64,000 nucleotides of DNA from Nesterenkonia sp. (lineage in GTDB: Bacteria; Actinomycetota; Actinomycetes; Actinomycetales; Micrococcaceae), in assembly GCF_029265375.1 (NCBI RefSeq), contig NZ_JAJUJJ010000009.1:1-64000 (forward strand), given 5' to 3'. The notes under the pieces were generated by a model. That model was not told where the DNA came from and ran no database searches. It saw only the letters and a list, made by a program, of their open reading frames with translations. A program made the translations under genes and the position numbers. Shown in pieces: positions 53,323 through 61,725 of this stretch (position 1 is the first letter of the stretch; each line of letters opens with the position of its first letter).

Positions 53323-54153
53323 TCAGTCGGAGTAGGCGACCGTGATGTTCCCGCTGGTGGTCCGCAGGTCGATGATGGATCCGGCGTCGGGGTCTGTGGC
53401 GACCTCGATGCTGACCACGCTGCTGGAGGTGTCGGACAGAACGCGATAGTTCTGGCCCCGCGGAATCAGCACCTCTATATCCCCTGCGGTGGTCGAGACG
53501 CGGACCTGCGCCGGTGCTTCGGCGAATTCCAGCGAGATGCTGCCGGAGGTCTCCTGCGCTGTCACGTTGTCCGAGGTGAGGCCGATTCCGCGGATGCTGC
53601 CGCTGGTGGCTTCCGCTGTCAGGTCGCCGGAGACATCGTAGGCGGTGATGCTGCCGGAGGTGGTCTGCAGATCCGCTGCCCCGCCGATGTTCTCCACGGA
53701 CACCGCCCCTGAGGTCAGGCTGACCTCCACGGACGAGTCCGCGGGAACCGTCCCGTCATAGGTGATCCCGCAGCCCGGGGCGAACCACAGGGGGACGCCC
53801 TGGTGCCGGCATCCCAAATCCACCGACCAGGTCTGGTCCTCCCAGGTCTCCTCGATTGCCGGCCGCTCGCTGGCATACCAGCTGGTGGCAAGCTCCGCGG
53901 TGGCCTCATCGGTCTGCGTCCCGATCAGCTCCACGTCTGCTCCGGCCCCGTCGATGGCCACCGTCTCAGGTGTCTGACCGCTGGACAGTGACGCTTGTCC
54001 GGTCTGTTCGCTCATCCCGCCGCCGGCCAGCAGCGACCAGGTCAGGAAGGCACCAACGGCCAGGAGTGCTGCTGTGAGCAGCCCTCCGAAGATCAGCCAG
54101 GCTCTGCGAACTGCCGGGGAGGCGTGCCCCGGTGTGCTGTGCGGCGTCGTCAT
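53323..54153 (-). CDS. DUF4097 family membrane-anchored beta-helix protein
   Basis: 276 residues: a short cytosolic start, one helix (about 18-42) and an outer beta-repeat domain of the DUF4097 type with successive rungs (VSLTSGAVSVENIGG, LQTTSGSITAYDVSG, AEATSGSIRGIGLTS, AQETSGSISLEF, TTSGNITVAYSD). The TSG-I/V repeat is striking. Two cysteines (LGCRHQG, PGCGITY) may pair. Such proteins are common beside LiaRS-like envelope stress regulators. ATGA overlap with the response regulator gene. Confidence 0.85.
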   Translation of the reverse strand: MTTPHSTPGHASPAVRRAWLIFGGLLTAALLAVGAFLTWSLLAGGGMSEQTGQASLSSGQTPETVAIDGAGADVELIGTQTDEATAELATSWYASERPAIEETWEDQTWSVDLGCRHQGVPLWFAPGCGITYDGTVPADSSVEVSLTSGAVSVENIGGAADLQTTSGSITAYDVSGDLTAEATSGSIRGIGLTSDNVTAQETSGSISLEFAEAPAQVRVSTTAGDIEVLIPRGQNYRVLSDTSSSVVSIEVATDPDAGSIIDLRTTSGNITVAYSD

Positions 54154-54827
54154 GGCTGTCTGCCTCCGCGGTCCGGGGTGCTGTTGGCGGCCAGGTACTG
54201 CAGCACTGCCAGTACGCGGCGGTTGGCGCTTCCGGTGGGCGGTATGCCCAGCTTGGTGAAGATGGCGTTGATGTGCTTGGTCACAGCAGATTCACTGAGG
54301 TAGAGCTCCTCGCATATTCCGGCGTTGGAGCGCCCCTGGGCCATCAGAGCGAGCACTTGGCGCTCACGGTCGGTCAGCTCCTCCACCGGATTGTCCCTAC
54401 GCTGCCGGGTGAGCAGCTGGGAGACGACCTCCGGGTCCAGCACCGAGCCGCCGTCGCCGACCCGGCGGACCACGGAGAGGAACTCGTCCACATCTGCCAC
54501 GCGGTCTTTGAGCAGATAGGCCACCCCGGAGGTCTCCCCGGTCAGCAGCTCCACGGCATACCGCTCCTCCACATACTGGGAGAGCACGATGACGGCCAGT
54601 TCCGGATCGCGCTGACGCAGCTCCAAGGCTGCGCGGATGCCTTCGTCGGTGAAGCTCGGCGGCATCCGCACATCGACGATCACCAGGTCCGGTGCATGCT
54701 CCTCCACAGCGGGGAGCAGCTCGACGGCGGTGCCTACGGCGGCGGCCACCTCTATCTGCGCGAAGTCCAGCAGCCTGGCCAGGCCCTCGCGCAGCAGGAC
54801 GGAATCTTCGGCAATGACTACGCGCAT
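54150..54827 (-). CDS. LuxR-type response regulator (LiaR/NarL group)
   Basis: 225 residues. Receiver domain with VVIAEDSVLLREGLARLL, phospho-acceptor in LVIVDVRMPPSFTDEG and VIVLSQYVEE. DNA-binding domain LTDRERQVLALMAQGRSNAGICEELYLSESAVTKHINAIFTKLG. The PPSFTDEG sequence after the aspartate is typical of one actinobacterial subgroup. Overlaps the kinase gene by 10 bp. Probable reader of the shared inverted repeat at 53289 and 56197 (inference). Confidence 0.92.
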   Translation of the reverse strand: MRVVIAEDSVLLREGLARLLDFAQIEVAAAVGTAVELLPAVEEHAPDLVIVDVRMPPSFTDEGIRAALELRQRDPELAVIVLSQYVEERYAVELLTGETSGVAYLLKDRVADVDEFLSVVRRVGDGGSVLDPEVVSQLLTRQRRDNPVEELTDRERQVLALMAQGRSNAGICEELYLSESAVTKHINAIFTKLGIPPTGSANRRVLAVLQYLAANSTPDRGGRQP

Positions 54828-56140
54828 GGCAGCTCCACTCTGATCTGGGTTCCCTCTCCGGGAAGGCTGGTCATATTCAGGGTTCCGTCCACGGATTCGA
54901 CGCGCTGACGCAGTCCGGTCAGGCCGGTGCCGCGAGACTCCTCGGCGCCGCCGACCCCGTCATCGGACACCGTAATGCTCAGCGTCCGGCCGATGCGTCT
55001 GACAGTGACCTCGGCGTGCTTCGCCTGGGCGTGGGCAATGATGTTGTTGACCGCCTCAGAGACCACAAAATAGGCCACTGCCTCCACATCCAGGGAGGGC
55101 CGCTGGGGCACATCCACGGTGACTGCCACCGGGAACGGGGCTCGGGAGGCGATGCCGGAGACCGCGGCGTCGAGCCCTCGGTCTTCCAGAACGGCCGGGT
55201 GCAGGCCCCGAACCAGGTGCCGGATCTCCTGCAGCGCGGACTGCACCTCGGCCTGGGCATGCTGGAAGGCGTCCTGAGTGTCCTGCGGGTCCACCGGCGT
55301 GCCCGAGGCTGCCGCCTTGACGTGCCGGCTGCGTTCGATACCCAGGTGTACGGCCAGGGCAGTGAGGCGCTGCTGAGCCCCGTCGTGCAGATTGCGCTCG
55401 ATGCGGCGCCGCTCCGCGTCCGCTGCGGCCACCACGCCGGAGCGGGCTTGTGTGACCTGCTCGACCCGCTGGGCCAGTGCCGCTTTCTCATCCACTCCGT
55501 TGACCCACTTGACCAGCGCCAGATCTGCTAGGGCGACGGCACGCAGGATCCATGGGGAGCCCAGCAGCAGAACGGCTCCGCAGATGATGAAGAGGACGTC
55601 GATCAGAGTCAGGATGCCGGCCGCGGGCTGGCCGGAGTTCAGGCGCAGACCCAGCAGCAGCGATGCCGGTCCGCCGACCAGGCAGGCCAGCACGACGCTG
55701 ACCATGATCGGGCCCCACAGCAGACCCAGCAGGTGGTAGACCAGCAGCCGCAGGCCATAGGGACTCACACCCAGCATGGCCACTCTCCGCCAGCTCCACC
55801 GGCCTCGCTGGGGCTTGGGCACGGAGGCGCTCATGAGTGCGGCGGCCCGTGAGCGGTGCAGCCGCCCGAAGAAGCAGCACAGGATGACAGTGGCCAGTCC
55901 GATCAGGCAGGCCAGCACGATCAGCGCGGCGCGGGCCGGCACGAAGATGTCCTCTTCTAAGAGTCCGGCGACCGGGTGGTTGAGCATCACCGTGGAAAGG
56001 ATGGTGCTGACCAGGGCGAATACACCGATCGCTGGGGAGCTTAAGATGAGGCCGCCGGTGGTCAGGTAGACGGCATGGTGCGCCATCCTGCGCAGTGCGC
56101 CGCGGCTGCGACCGGTGCGGACGGCAGGGTCTGTGTTCAC
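54818..56140 (-). CDS. NarL-family sensor histidine kinase
   Basis: About 440 residues. The sensor part contains four to six helices in two groups (about 25-75 and 125-200). HisKA_3 is ADAERRRIERNLHDGAQQRL with the phospho-histidine, and HATPase_c has VSEAVNNIIAHAQAKHAEV and VSDDGVGGAEESRGTGLTGLRQRVE. The start is uncertain: GTG 56140 is taken here, GTG 56197 and ATG 56086 are possible. It forms a stress-sensing pair with the next gene. Confidence 0.9.
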   Translation of the reverse strand: MNTDPAVRTGRSRGALRRMAHHAVYLTTGGLILSSPAIGVFALVSTILSTVMLNHPVAGLLEEDIFVPARAALIVLACLIGLATVILCCFFGRLHRSRAAALMSASVPKPQRGRWSWRRVAMLGVSPYGLRLLVYHLLGLLWGPIMVSVVLACLVGGPASLLLGLRLNSGQPAAGILTLIDVLFIICGAVLLLGSPWILRAVALADLALVKWVNGVDEKAALAQRVEQVTQARSGVVAAADAERRRIERNLHDGAQQRLTALAVHLGIERSRHVKAAASGTPVDPQDTQDAFQHAQAEVQSALQEIRHLVRGLHPAVLEDRGLDAAVSGIASRAPFPVAVTVDVPQRPSLDVEAVAYFVVSEAVNNIIAHAQAKHAEVTVRRIGRTLSITVSDDGVGGAEESRGTGLTGLRQRVESVDGTLNMTSLPGEGTQIRVELPCA

Positions 56141-56196
56141 TCTACGACCATATTCCAGCGGGCGGGGCTGCGGGATTGCAGCTGGCTCTGCGATCA

Positions 56197-56216
56197 CGGT
56201 GCAGAAAACTGCACCG
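56197..56216. promoter_or_regulatory. Inverted-repeat site between kinase operon and dedA
   Basis: CGGTGCAGAAAACTGCACCG: 8-bp perfect arms around AAAA, central in the divergent control region and about 57-80 bases from both starts. It is related to the site at 53289. Confidence 0.6.
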
Positions 56217-56293
56217 CAGGCCGGGGCGAAGCTGCGCGCCGCTGTGGAGTCAGCTGGATTCTGCCCGCCCGGGAGGGTTCATAGCGTGAGGCT

Positions 56294-56959
56294 ATGCACG
56301 AGATTCTCAGCAGCATTGAGTCTGCCGTCGTCGCTCTTGGCCCCTCTCCCTGGCTGGTGGTGGCGGTTCTTGTCCTGTCCTGCGTCGACGGATTCTTTCC
56401 GCCGGTGCCGAGCGAGTCGGTGGTGATTGCCGCCGCCGTGCTGGCTGTGGCCGGCGATATGCCGGCCAGCTACCTGCTGCTGCTGGTGCTGGCTGCCGCT
56501 GTGGGCGCGTTCTTCGGCGACCTCATCGCCTATTGCATCGGTTCGCGGGTCCCGGTGGACCAGCTGCGGATGCTCCGCGGGCCCCGGGGCCGGGCAGCCC
56601 TCAGCGGGGCGAGAAGTGCGCTGGCGGCACACGGCGGCAGCATCATTCTGACCGGCCGGTTCGTCCCGGTGGGACGGGTGGCGGTGAATATGACCCTGGG
56701 GGCAGTGTGCTTCGGCTTCACCCGGTTCATGCCTCTGGCCTGCCTGGCCTCGGTGCTCTGGGCTGTCAGCTCCGCGGCAATGGGAGTCGGCGCAGGCCAC
56801 CTGTTCAGGGACAGCCCGCTGCTGGCCATGGCCCTGGGGATCGTTGCCGGGGCGCTGATCGGGCTGATTCTGGATCGTCTGATCCGCACTGGCGAGAAGA
56901 GATTCTCCTTCCAGCGCCGGCGATGGCCGCAGCGACGGGCGGTATGCTCGAATACGTGA
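56294..56959 (+). CDS. DedA family membrane protein
   Basis: 221 residues. DedA/VTT core: DGFFPPVPSESVVIAAAVLA near 36, GAFFGDLIAYCIGSRV near 72, and GGSIILTGRFVPVGRVAVNMTLG near 115 with the conserved arginine and proline. Probable undecaprenyl or phospholipid flippase-type role in the envelope. It is divergent from the kinase operon and shares the central inverted repeat, so the two-component pair probably controls it. Its end overlaps the next gene by 16 bp. Confidence 0.88.
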   Translation: MHEILSSIESAVVALGPSPWLVVAVLVLSCVDGFFPPVPSESVVIAAAVLAVAGDMPASYLLLLVLAAAVGAFFGDLIAYCIGSRVPVDQLRMLRGPRGRAALSGARSALAAHGGSIILTGRFVPVGRVAVNMTLGAVCFGFTRFMPLACLASVLWAVSSAAMGVGAGHLFRDSPLLAMALGIVAGALIGLILDRLIRTGEKRFSFQRRRWPQRRAVCSNT

Positions 56960-57666
56960 TCTCCCCCACAGGAAGACCATGGTTGGATGAGCTGGCAGCC
57001 TCCACCGGACGGTTCCGGGACGTGCTGGCCGCAGCGGAAGAGGACGACGGCGCCCTGGACTCACCGGTTGCCGCATGCCCGGAATGGGACCTGCGCGCAC
57101 TCGGCGTCCACCTGGGGCAGACCCACCTGTGGGCAGCGGGGATCGTGCAGGGCGCTGATCCGCGCCAACGCCCTCGGGATGAGCCCGCCGGGCAGAGCCT
57201 GAGCCGGTGGTACGCCTCCGCCGCGGAGGCGCTGCGCAAGGCCTTGGCCGAGGCCGGACCGGAGGCTCCCTGTTGGACATTGGTCCGGCACCAGGGCACG
57301 GCCCTGTTCTGGCAGCGCCGGCAGGTGCACGAAACCATGGTCCACCTCTGGGATGCCCACCACGCTGTGGGTCAGACCGCCGCTCTGGACCCGGCGCTGG
57401 CCTTCGACGGTGTGGCGGAGGTGGCCGAGGTGATGTATCCGCGCATGCTGCGCGCCAAGCGTGTGGAGCCGCTGCCGAAGCGTCTGGTCCTCACCGCCAC
57501 GGATGTCGATGCCGATCCGGTGACCATCGGTGAGGCGGAGCAGGCCGTGGCGGTGACCGCCCCGGCCGAGCAGCTGCTGCTGGTGGTGTGGCAGCGGATC
57601 CCCTGGAGGCAGCAGATGGGCCCAGCAGAGGCCGAGTCCCTGCTCAGCCGCGCTCTGGTCCCCTGA
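56944..57666 (+). CDS. Maleylpyruvate isomerase family mycothiol-dependent enzyme
   Basis: 240 residues. DinB-like/MDMPI fold: DSPVAACPEWDLRALGVHLGQTHLWAA carries the first histidine, and FWQRRQVHETMVHLWDAHHAVG near 125 carries the second and third metal ligands (HETMVH). The C-terminal domain has LVLTATDVDADPVTIG. These proteins use mycothiol, the actinobacterial thiol, in isomerisation or detoxification. The start could also be GTG 56956. No close pathway neighbours, so the substrate is unknown. Confidence 0.82.
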   Translation: MLEYVISPTGRPWLDELAASTGRFRDVLAAAEEDDGALDSPVAACPEWDLRALGVHLGQTHLWAAGIVQGADPRQRPRDEPAGQSLSRWYASAAEALRKALAEAGPEAPCWTLVRHQGTALFWQRRQVHETMVHLWDAHHAVGQTAALDPALAFDGVAEVAEVMYPRMLRAKRVEPLPKRLVLTATDVDADPVTIGEAEQAVAVTAPAEQLLLVVWQRIPWRQQMGPAEAESLLSRALVP

Positions 57667-57669
57667 CGG

Positions 57670-57837
57670 TTACATCCACTTCACGCCGCCATCGACGTGC
57701 TCAGCGATGCGATAGCGGATCATGCGGGTCAGCAGGTCCGCGGGCAGCTGGCTGAGCGTGTAGGGAAGCTTGACGCTGCCCTTGCCGGTCTCAAAGTCGG
57801 TCAGCTCGTCGTCGAAGGCCTCCCAGAGTCGATCGTC
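57670..57837 (-). pseudogene. C-terminal remnant of a DUF1801/YdhG-like protein
   Basis: The minus strand reads LWEAFDDELTDFETGKGSVK, then LPADLLTRMIRYRIAEHVDG to TAA. This resembles the end of small DUF1801 (YdhG/iron-chaperone-like) proteins. The upstream half of such a protein is missing, no suitable start is seen, and the frame continues into antisense of the next gene. It is probably a decayed gene between convergent neighbours. Confidence 0.45.
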
Positions 57838-57864
57838 GGTGCGGCCTCGTATGATGGGAGCTGC

Positions 57865-58791
57865 ATGACGATCTACATCGATCCGCCGGTCTGGCCGGCC
57901 CATGGGACGGTCTTCTCCCATGTGATCTCCTCCGCCTCGCTGGAGGAGCTGCACGCCTTCGCCCGCAGTGCGGGTCTGAGCGAGCGGGCCTTCGACCGCG
58001 ACCACTATGACGCCCCGGCCCACCGCTATCAGGAGCTGGTGGACGCAGGGGCGGTCCCCGTCGCCGGCAGCCAGCTGGTCAGGGTCCTGGCCGACTCGGG
58101 CCTGCGCATCCGGTCCCGCGAACGCCCCGAGAAGCTGCAGCGGGGACTCCAGCGGCGCTGGGCCCGGCTGGGGCCCGAAAAGGGGCCGGCTGCCCAGCGG
58201 TGGGAGGAGATCGGCCGCCGGCTTCTGCAGTGCTGGTCCGAGCCGCACCGCAGCTATCACGCGCTCCCCCACCTGGGCTCGGTGCTGCGCGTCTGCGCAA
58301 ACCTGGAACGTGACGGGGAGCTGCCTGCGCCCCTGCGCCGGCCGGTGCTTCTGGCCGGCTGGTTCCACGACGCCGTCTACCGCGGTGAGGCCGGTGCGGA
58401 TGAAGAGGTCTCCGCCCGCCTGGCAGAAGATCTGCTGGATGGGCTGCTGGGGAGCGCGGAGGTGGCCGAGACGGCCCGGCTGGTGCGGCTGACCGCGCAC
58501 CACAGTACTGAGGAGGACGACGCCGCCGGGTCCGTGCTGGTCGACGCCGACCTGGAGGTCCTCGGCCGGGACTGGCCGGACTACCGGCGTTACACCGAGC
58601 AGGTGCGGCAGGACTACGCGCATGTGCCGGATGACCAGTTCGCCGCGGGCCGTGCGGCTGTGCTGCGCCGCCTTCTGGGAACCTCGCAGCTCTACCGCAC
58701 CCGCACCGCCCGGCAGCTGTGGCAGGCGAAGGCCTGCCGCAATATGGAGCGCGAGTTGGCGCAGCTGCAGGATCAGGCCGGCCCCGCCTGA
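57865..58791 (+). CDS. DUF4031-HD domain fusion protein
   Basis: 308 residues. The DUF4031 domain (1-85): MTIYIDPPVWPAHGTVFSHV, FDRDHYDAPAHRYQELV and AGAVPVAGSQLVRVLADSGL. The rest is an HD-type metal hydrolase: SYHALPHLGSVLRVC near 133, GWFHDAVYRG near 169, TAHHS near 212 and VDADLEVLG near 228. The four sites give the H...HD...D ligand set. ATG at 57865 follows GGGAG; longer in-frame starts run into antisense of the DUF1801 remnant. DUF4031 alone is of unknown function. The fusion suggests a nucleotide or phosphate-ester hydrolase. Confidence 0.82.
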   Translation: MTIYIDPPVWPAHGTVFSHVISSASLEELHAFARSAGLSERAFDRDHYDAPAHRYQELVDAGAVPVAGSQLVRVLADSGLRIRSRERPEKLQRGLQRRWARLGPEKGPAAQRWEEIGRRLLQCWSEPHRSYHALPHLGSVLRVCANLERDGELPAPLRRPVLLAGWFHDAVYRGEAGADEEVSARLAEDLLDGLLGSAEVAETARLVRLTAHHSTEEDDAAGSVLVDADLEVLGRDWPDYRRYTEQVRQDYAHVPDDQFAAGRAAVLRRLLGTSQLYRTRTARQLWQAKACRNMERELAQLQDQAGPA

Positions 58792-58846
58792 ATGCCGTGT
58801 CCGATTTTCGCTGGACATCCCGGTGCTGCAGCAGTGGGATAGAGGT

Positions 58847-60478
58847 GTGGACCGGGAAAGAGAGTTTCAGCAGCGCTACCGCGCCGTGGCAGCCCGCGAT
58901 GCTCGGTTCGACGGCCAGTTCTGCTTCGCTGTCACCACGACCGGCATCTACTGCCGCCCCTCCTGCCCGGCCAGGACCCCCAAGCCGGAGAACATCACGT
59001 TCTTCAGCACCTCGGCGGGCGCCCATGAGGCGGGGTTCCGGGCATGCCGCAGATGCCTGCCCGAGGCTGCTCCGGGCACTCCCGAGTGGAACCTCAGGCA
59101 GGACCTGGCGGCCCGTGCCATGCGGCTGATCCGCGAGGGCATCATGAACGGCGGCGGCGTGGCGGAGCTGAGCAGCGCGCTGGGCTACAGCTCGCGTCAG
59201 GTGCATCGGGCCCTGACCGCCGAGCTCGGGGCTGGGCCGCTGACCCTGGCGCGCGCCCACCGCGCCCAGACGGCCAGGACGCTGCTGGTCAGCACCGATC
59301 TGCCGCTCTCCGATGTGGCCTTCGCCTCCGGCTTCTCCTCCGTCCGCCAGTTCCACCACACCTGCCGCCAGATCTTCGACTCCACCCCGGCAGAGATCCG
59401 CGCCCGACGACGTCGTCGTCTCCCAGGGTCTTCCCGCACCCAGGCTGCTGCAGAAGCGGCCCCGCTCACTGTGGAGATCGAGCTGCCGGTGCGGGCGCCC
59501 TTCGACGCAGCCGGAGTCTTCGGGTTCCTGGCCGAGCGCGCACTGCCCGGAGTGGAGGCTGCTGAGATCAGCCCGAAGCGTCTGCGCTACGCTCGCACAC
59601 TGCGGCTCCCCGGTGGCCCCGGCGCCCTCGAGCTCACCTCTGCGGCCGGCGGTGTGCAGGTCCGCTGCGAGGTCAGCACCCTCTCCGATGTGCCTGCCGC
59701 AGTCGCCGCCGCGCGCCGGCTGCTGGATCTCGACGCCGATCCTGCCGCAGTCGATTCCGCACTCAGTGAGGATCCCGCGCTTCGGCCGCTGGTGGAGCGC
59801 ACCCCGGGCATCCGGCTGCCCGGCACAGCCGACGCCCATGAGTACCTCATCCGCGCGATCGTGGGGCAGCAGATCTCGGTGGCCGCGGCCCGCACCCAGC
59901 TGTCCCGGCTGGTGGCACGCACCGGCACCGGATACGTCTCCGGCTTCGCCGGACTGGATACGCTCTTCCCCAGCAGCGAGCAGATCCTGGCTGCGGTGGA
60001 GGATCCGGGTGAAGGACCGCTGGATCCCCACCGCCCGCTGCGGCTGCCGGCCCGCAGCCTCCGCACTGTGCGCGCGGCCGCGCAGGCGCTGCTCAGCGGA
60101 GAGATGCAGCTGCATTCCGGGGCCGAGCCTGCGCAGATGCGCCGCCAGCTCACTGCTGTTGCGGGGATCGGCGAATGGACTGCCAGCTATCTTCAGCTGC
60201 GCGTGCTGGGCCACCCGGACACGTGGATGAGAGGGGACGTGGCGCTGATCGCCGGGGCGCAGCACCTGGGTCTGCTCGGCCCTGCAGCTGCTCGGACTGC
60301 CGCGCAAAGTGGGGGTGGCCCGCAGCGGGCCGCCCACCACTGCAGCGCCCAGCACCGGAATGCACAGCACCGCCAGCTGGCCGAGCATGCTCAGCGCTGG
60401 GCACCGTGGCGCTCCTATGCGGCGATGCACCTGTGGGCCGCCGCCTCCCCATCGAAAGGACACACCGATGAGCACTGA
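58847..60478 (+). CDS. alkA: Ada-AlkA type DNA-3-methyladenine glycosylase / regulator
   Basis: 543 residues in four domains. Ada-type zinc domain (Cys in TTTGIYCRPSCPA and GFRACRRCLPE), which accepts methyl groups; AraC helix-turn-helix pair (LSDVAFASGFSSVRQFHHTC); AlkA_N domain (about 200-285); and the HhH-GPD glycosylase (YLIRAIVGQQISVAAARTQL, VAGIGEWTASYLQLR, DVALIAG). The end has an unusual His/Gln/Ala insertion (HHCSAQHRNAQHRQ) before WRPWRSYAAMHLW-like residues. Combined sensor and repair enzyme. GTG start; the overlap with ogt implies coupling. Confidence 0.88.
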   Translation: MDREREFQQRYRAVAARDARFDGQFCFAVTTTGIYCRPSCPARTPKPENITFFSTSAGAHEAGFRACRRCLPEAAPGTPEWNLRQDLAARAMRLIREGIMNGGGVAELSSALGYSSRQVHRALTAELGAGPLTLARAHRAQTARTLLVSTDLPLSDVAFASGFSSVRQFHHTCRQIFDSTPAEIRARRRRRLPGSSRTQAAAEAAPLTVEIELPVRAPFDAAGVFGFLAERALPGVEAAEISPKRLRYARTLRLPGGPGALELTSAAGGVQVRCEVSTLSDVPAAVAAARRLLDLDADPAAVDSALSEDPALRPLVERTPGIRLPGTADAHEYLIRAIVGQQISVAAARTQLSRLVARTGTGYVSGFAGLDTLFPSSEQILAAVEDPGEGPLDPHRPLRLPARSLRTVRAAAQALLSGEMQLHSGAEPAQMRRQLTAVAGIGEWTASYLQLRVLGHPDTWMRGDVALIAGAQHLGLLGPAAARTAAQSGGGPQRAAHHCSAQHRNAQHRQLAEHAQRWAPWRSYAAMHLWAAASPSKGHTDEH

Positions 60479-60995
60479 GCTGACCGTGGGCCGCATCTCC
60501 ACCCCTGACGGCGTATTCACCGTTCTCACCGATGAGAGCTCCGTGCTGGCCTCCGGCTGGACCGAGGACCCCCTGGCTCTGCATGCGCTGATCCACCCGA
60601 GCCTGCGCCGACCGGTGGCCCCGGCCGGCTCTGCAGCGGAACCGCCTGCCGGGATCGCGCAGCAGGCGCTGCAGGCAGTGGCCGCCTACTACGACGGCGA
60701 CCTCAGCGGGATCCTGGACGTCCCGGTCCGGCAGCGCTCGGGCCCCTACCGGCAGCGCGCCTGGGAGGTGCTGCGTCAGGTAGGGCCCGGCTCGCCGCTG
60801 AGCTACGCCGCCTATGCTGCCCGCACCGGCAGCCCCGGGGCGGTCCGCGCAGCGGCCGGAGCCTGCGCGGCGAACGCGGCAGCGCTGTTCGTGCCCTGCC
60901 ACCGGGTGATCCGCAGCGACGGCAGCCTCGGTGGCTTCCGCTACGGTCTGCCGGTCAAACACAGCCTGCTGCAGCGGGAGGCCCGCAGTGCCTGA
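60468..60995 (+). CDS. ogt: Methylated-DNA--cysteine methyltransferase
   Basis: 175 residues. It repairs O6-methylguanine by irreversible transfer to its own cysteine. Active site LFVPCHRVIRSDGSLGGFRYG near 141-158; helix-turn-helix region GPGSPLSYAAYAARTGSPGAVRA. ATG at 60468 lies inside the end of the glycosylase gene, with GAAAGGA upstream. Second gene of the alkylation-repair operon; overlaps the following gene by 8 bp. Confidence 0.93.
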   Translation: MSTELTVGRISTPDGVFTVLTDESSVLASGWTEDPLALHALIHPSLRRPVAPAGSAAEPPAGIAQQALQAVAAYYDGDLSGILDVPVRQRSGPYRQRAWEVLRQVGPGSPLSYAAYAARTGSPGAVRAAAGACAANAAALFVPCHRVIRSDGSLGGFRYGLPVKHSLLQREARSA

Positions 60996-61725
60996 GACCC
61001 GGCACACGGAGGTTGAGACAGTCAGCGCCGGGGTGCCGCAGGAGCCGGTGGCAGTCCCCGAGCCGATCCGGCAGCTGGCCGGGGCTGCGCAGGTGCGGCC
61101 GATATGGCGCAATGAGCTGGGCGGAACCACCTTCGCACTGGGCTCCGACCGATACGCCAAATGGCAGCCGCACACTGACCGGCATCCCGAGCACGTGGAC
61201 CTGCAGGCAGAGGCGCAGCGCACCACGTGGGCCGGCCGATTCACCGCGGTGCCGCAGGTGCTGCAGACCGGGACCAACGACGACGGCGCCTGGCTGCTCA
61301 CCGCCGCAGTGTCCGGCACCTCTGCCTACCACCCGCGGTGGCGCAGCGAGCCGGAGACTGCGGTGCGGGCCATTGCGGTGGGGCTGCGCCGTCTGCACGA
61401 CGCGCTTCCCACCGACTGTCCGTTCACCTGCCGATGGGCGGCCCCTGGACTCGACTCCGGCGCCGAGGACGTGGTGGTCTGCCACGGCGACCCCTGCGTG
61501 CCCAACACGCTGCTGGACCGCGACGGCCGCTTCGCCGCACACGTGGACCTGGGCCAGCTGGGGCTGGGCGAGCGATGGGCTGATCTGGCGATCGCCAGCT
61601 GGAGCATCAGGTGGCCGGTGAACTTCGGCCGCAGCTACGACGACCTGTTCTTCGCCAGCTACGGCGTGACGCCGGATCCGGACCGCATCGCCTACTACCG
61701 GGACCTGTGGGAGGCCGGATCATGA
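60988..61725 (+). CDS. Aminoglycoside phosphotransferase-fold kinase
   Basis: 245 residues, APH(3')-like. N-lobe with NELGGTTFALGSDRYAKWQP (ATP lysine). Catalytic loop VVVCHGDPCVPNTLLDRDG with the essential Asp, then AAHVDLGQLGLGERWADLAIA with the Mg-binding Asp. GTG at 60988 has GGGAGG six bases upstream and lies inside ogt. The fold is that of kanamycin-type kinases, but chromosomal actinobacterial members often phosphorylate metabolites, so resistance should not be assumed. Followed by a 4-bp overlap. Confidence 0.82.
   Translation: MPETRHTEVETVSAGVPQEPVAVPEPIRQLAGAAQVRPIWRNELGGTTFALGSDRYAKWQPHTDRHPEHVDLQAEAQRTTWAGRFTAVPQVLQTGTNDDGAWLLTAAVSGTSAYHPRWRSEPETAVRAIAVGLRRLHDALPTDCPFTCRWAAPGLDSGAEDVVVCHGDPCVPNTLLDRDGRFAAHVDLGQLGLGERWADLAIASWSIRWPVNFGRSYDDLFFASYGVTPDPDRIAYYRDLWEAGS

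Noticed and set aside
58079..60529. 816-codon open frame on the minus strand
   Set aside because: Antisense to the Ada/AlkA gene and the DUF4031-HD gene; the composition is typical of a shadow frame.
60988..61725. Antibiotic resistance gene (aminoglycoside kinase)
   Set aside because: Only the kinase fold is supported. It is embedded in a chromosomal repair operon with native composition and no mobile element.
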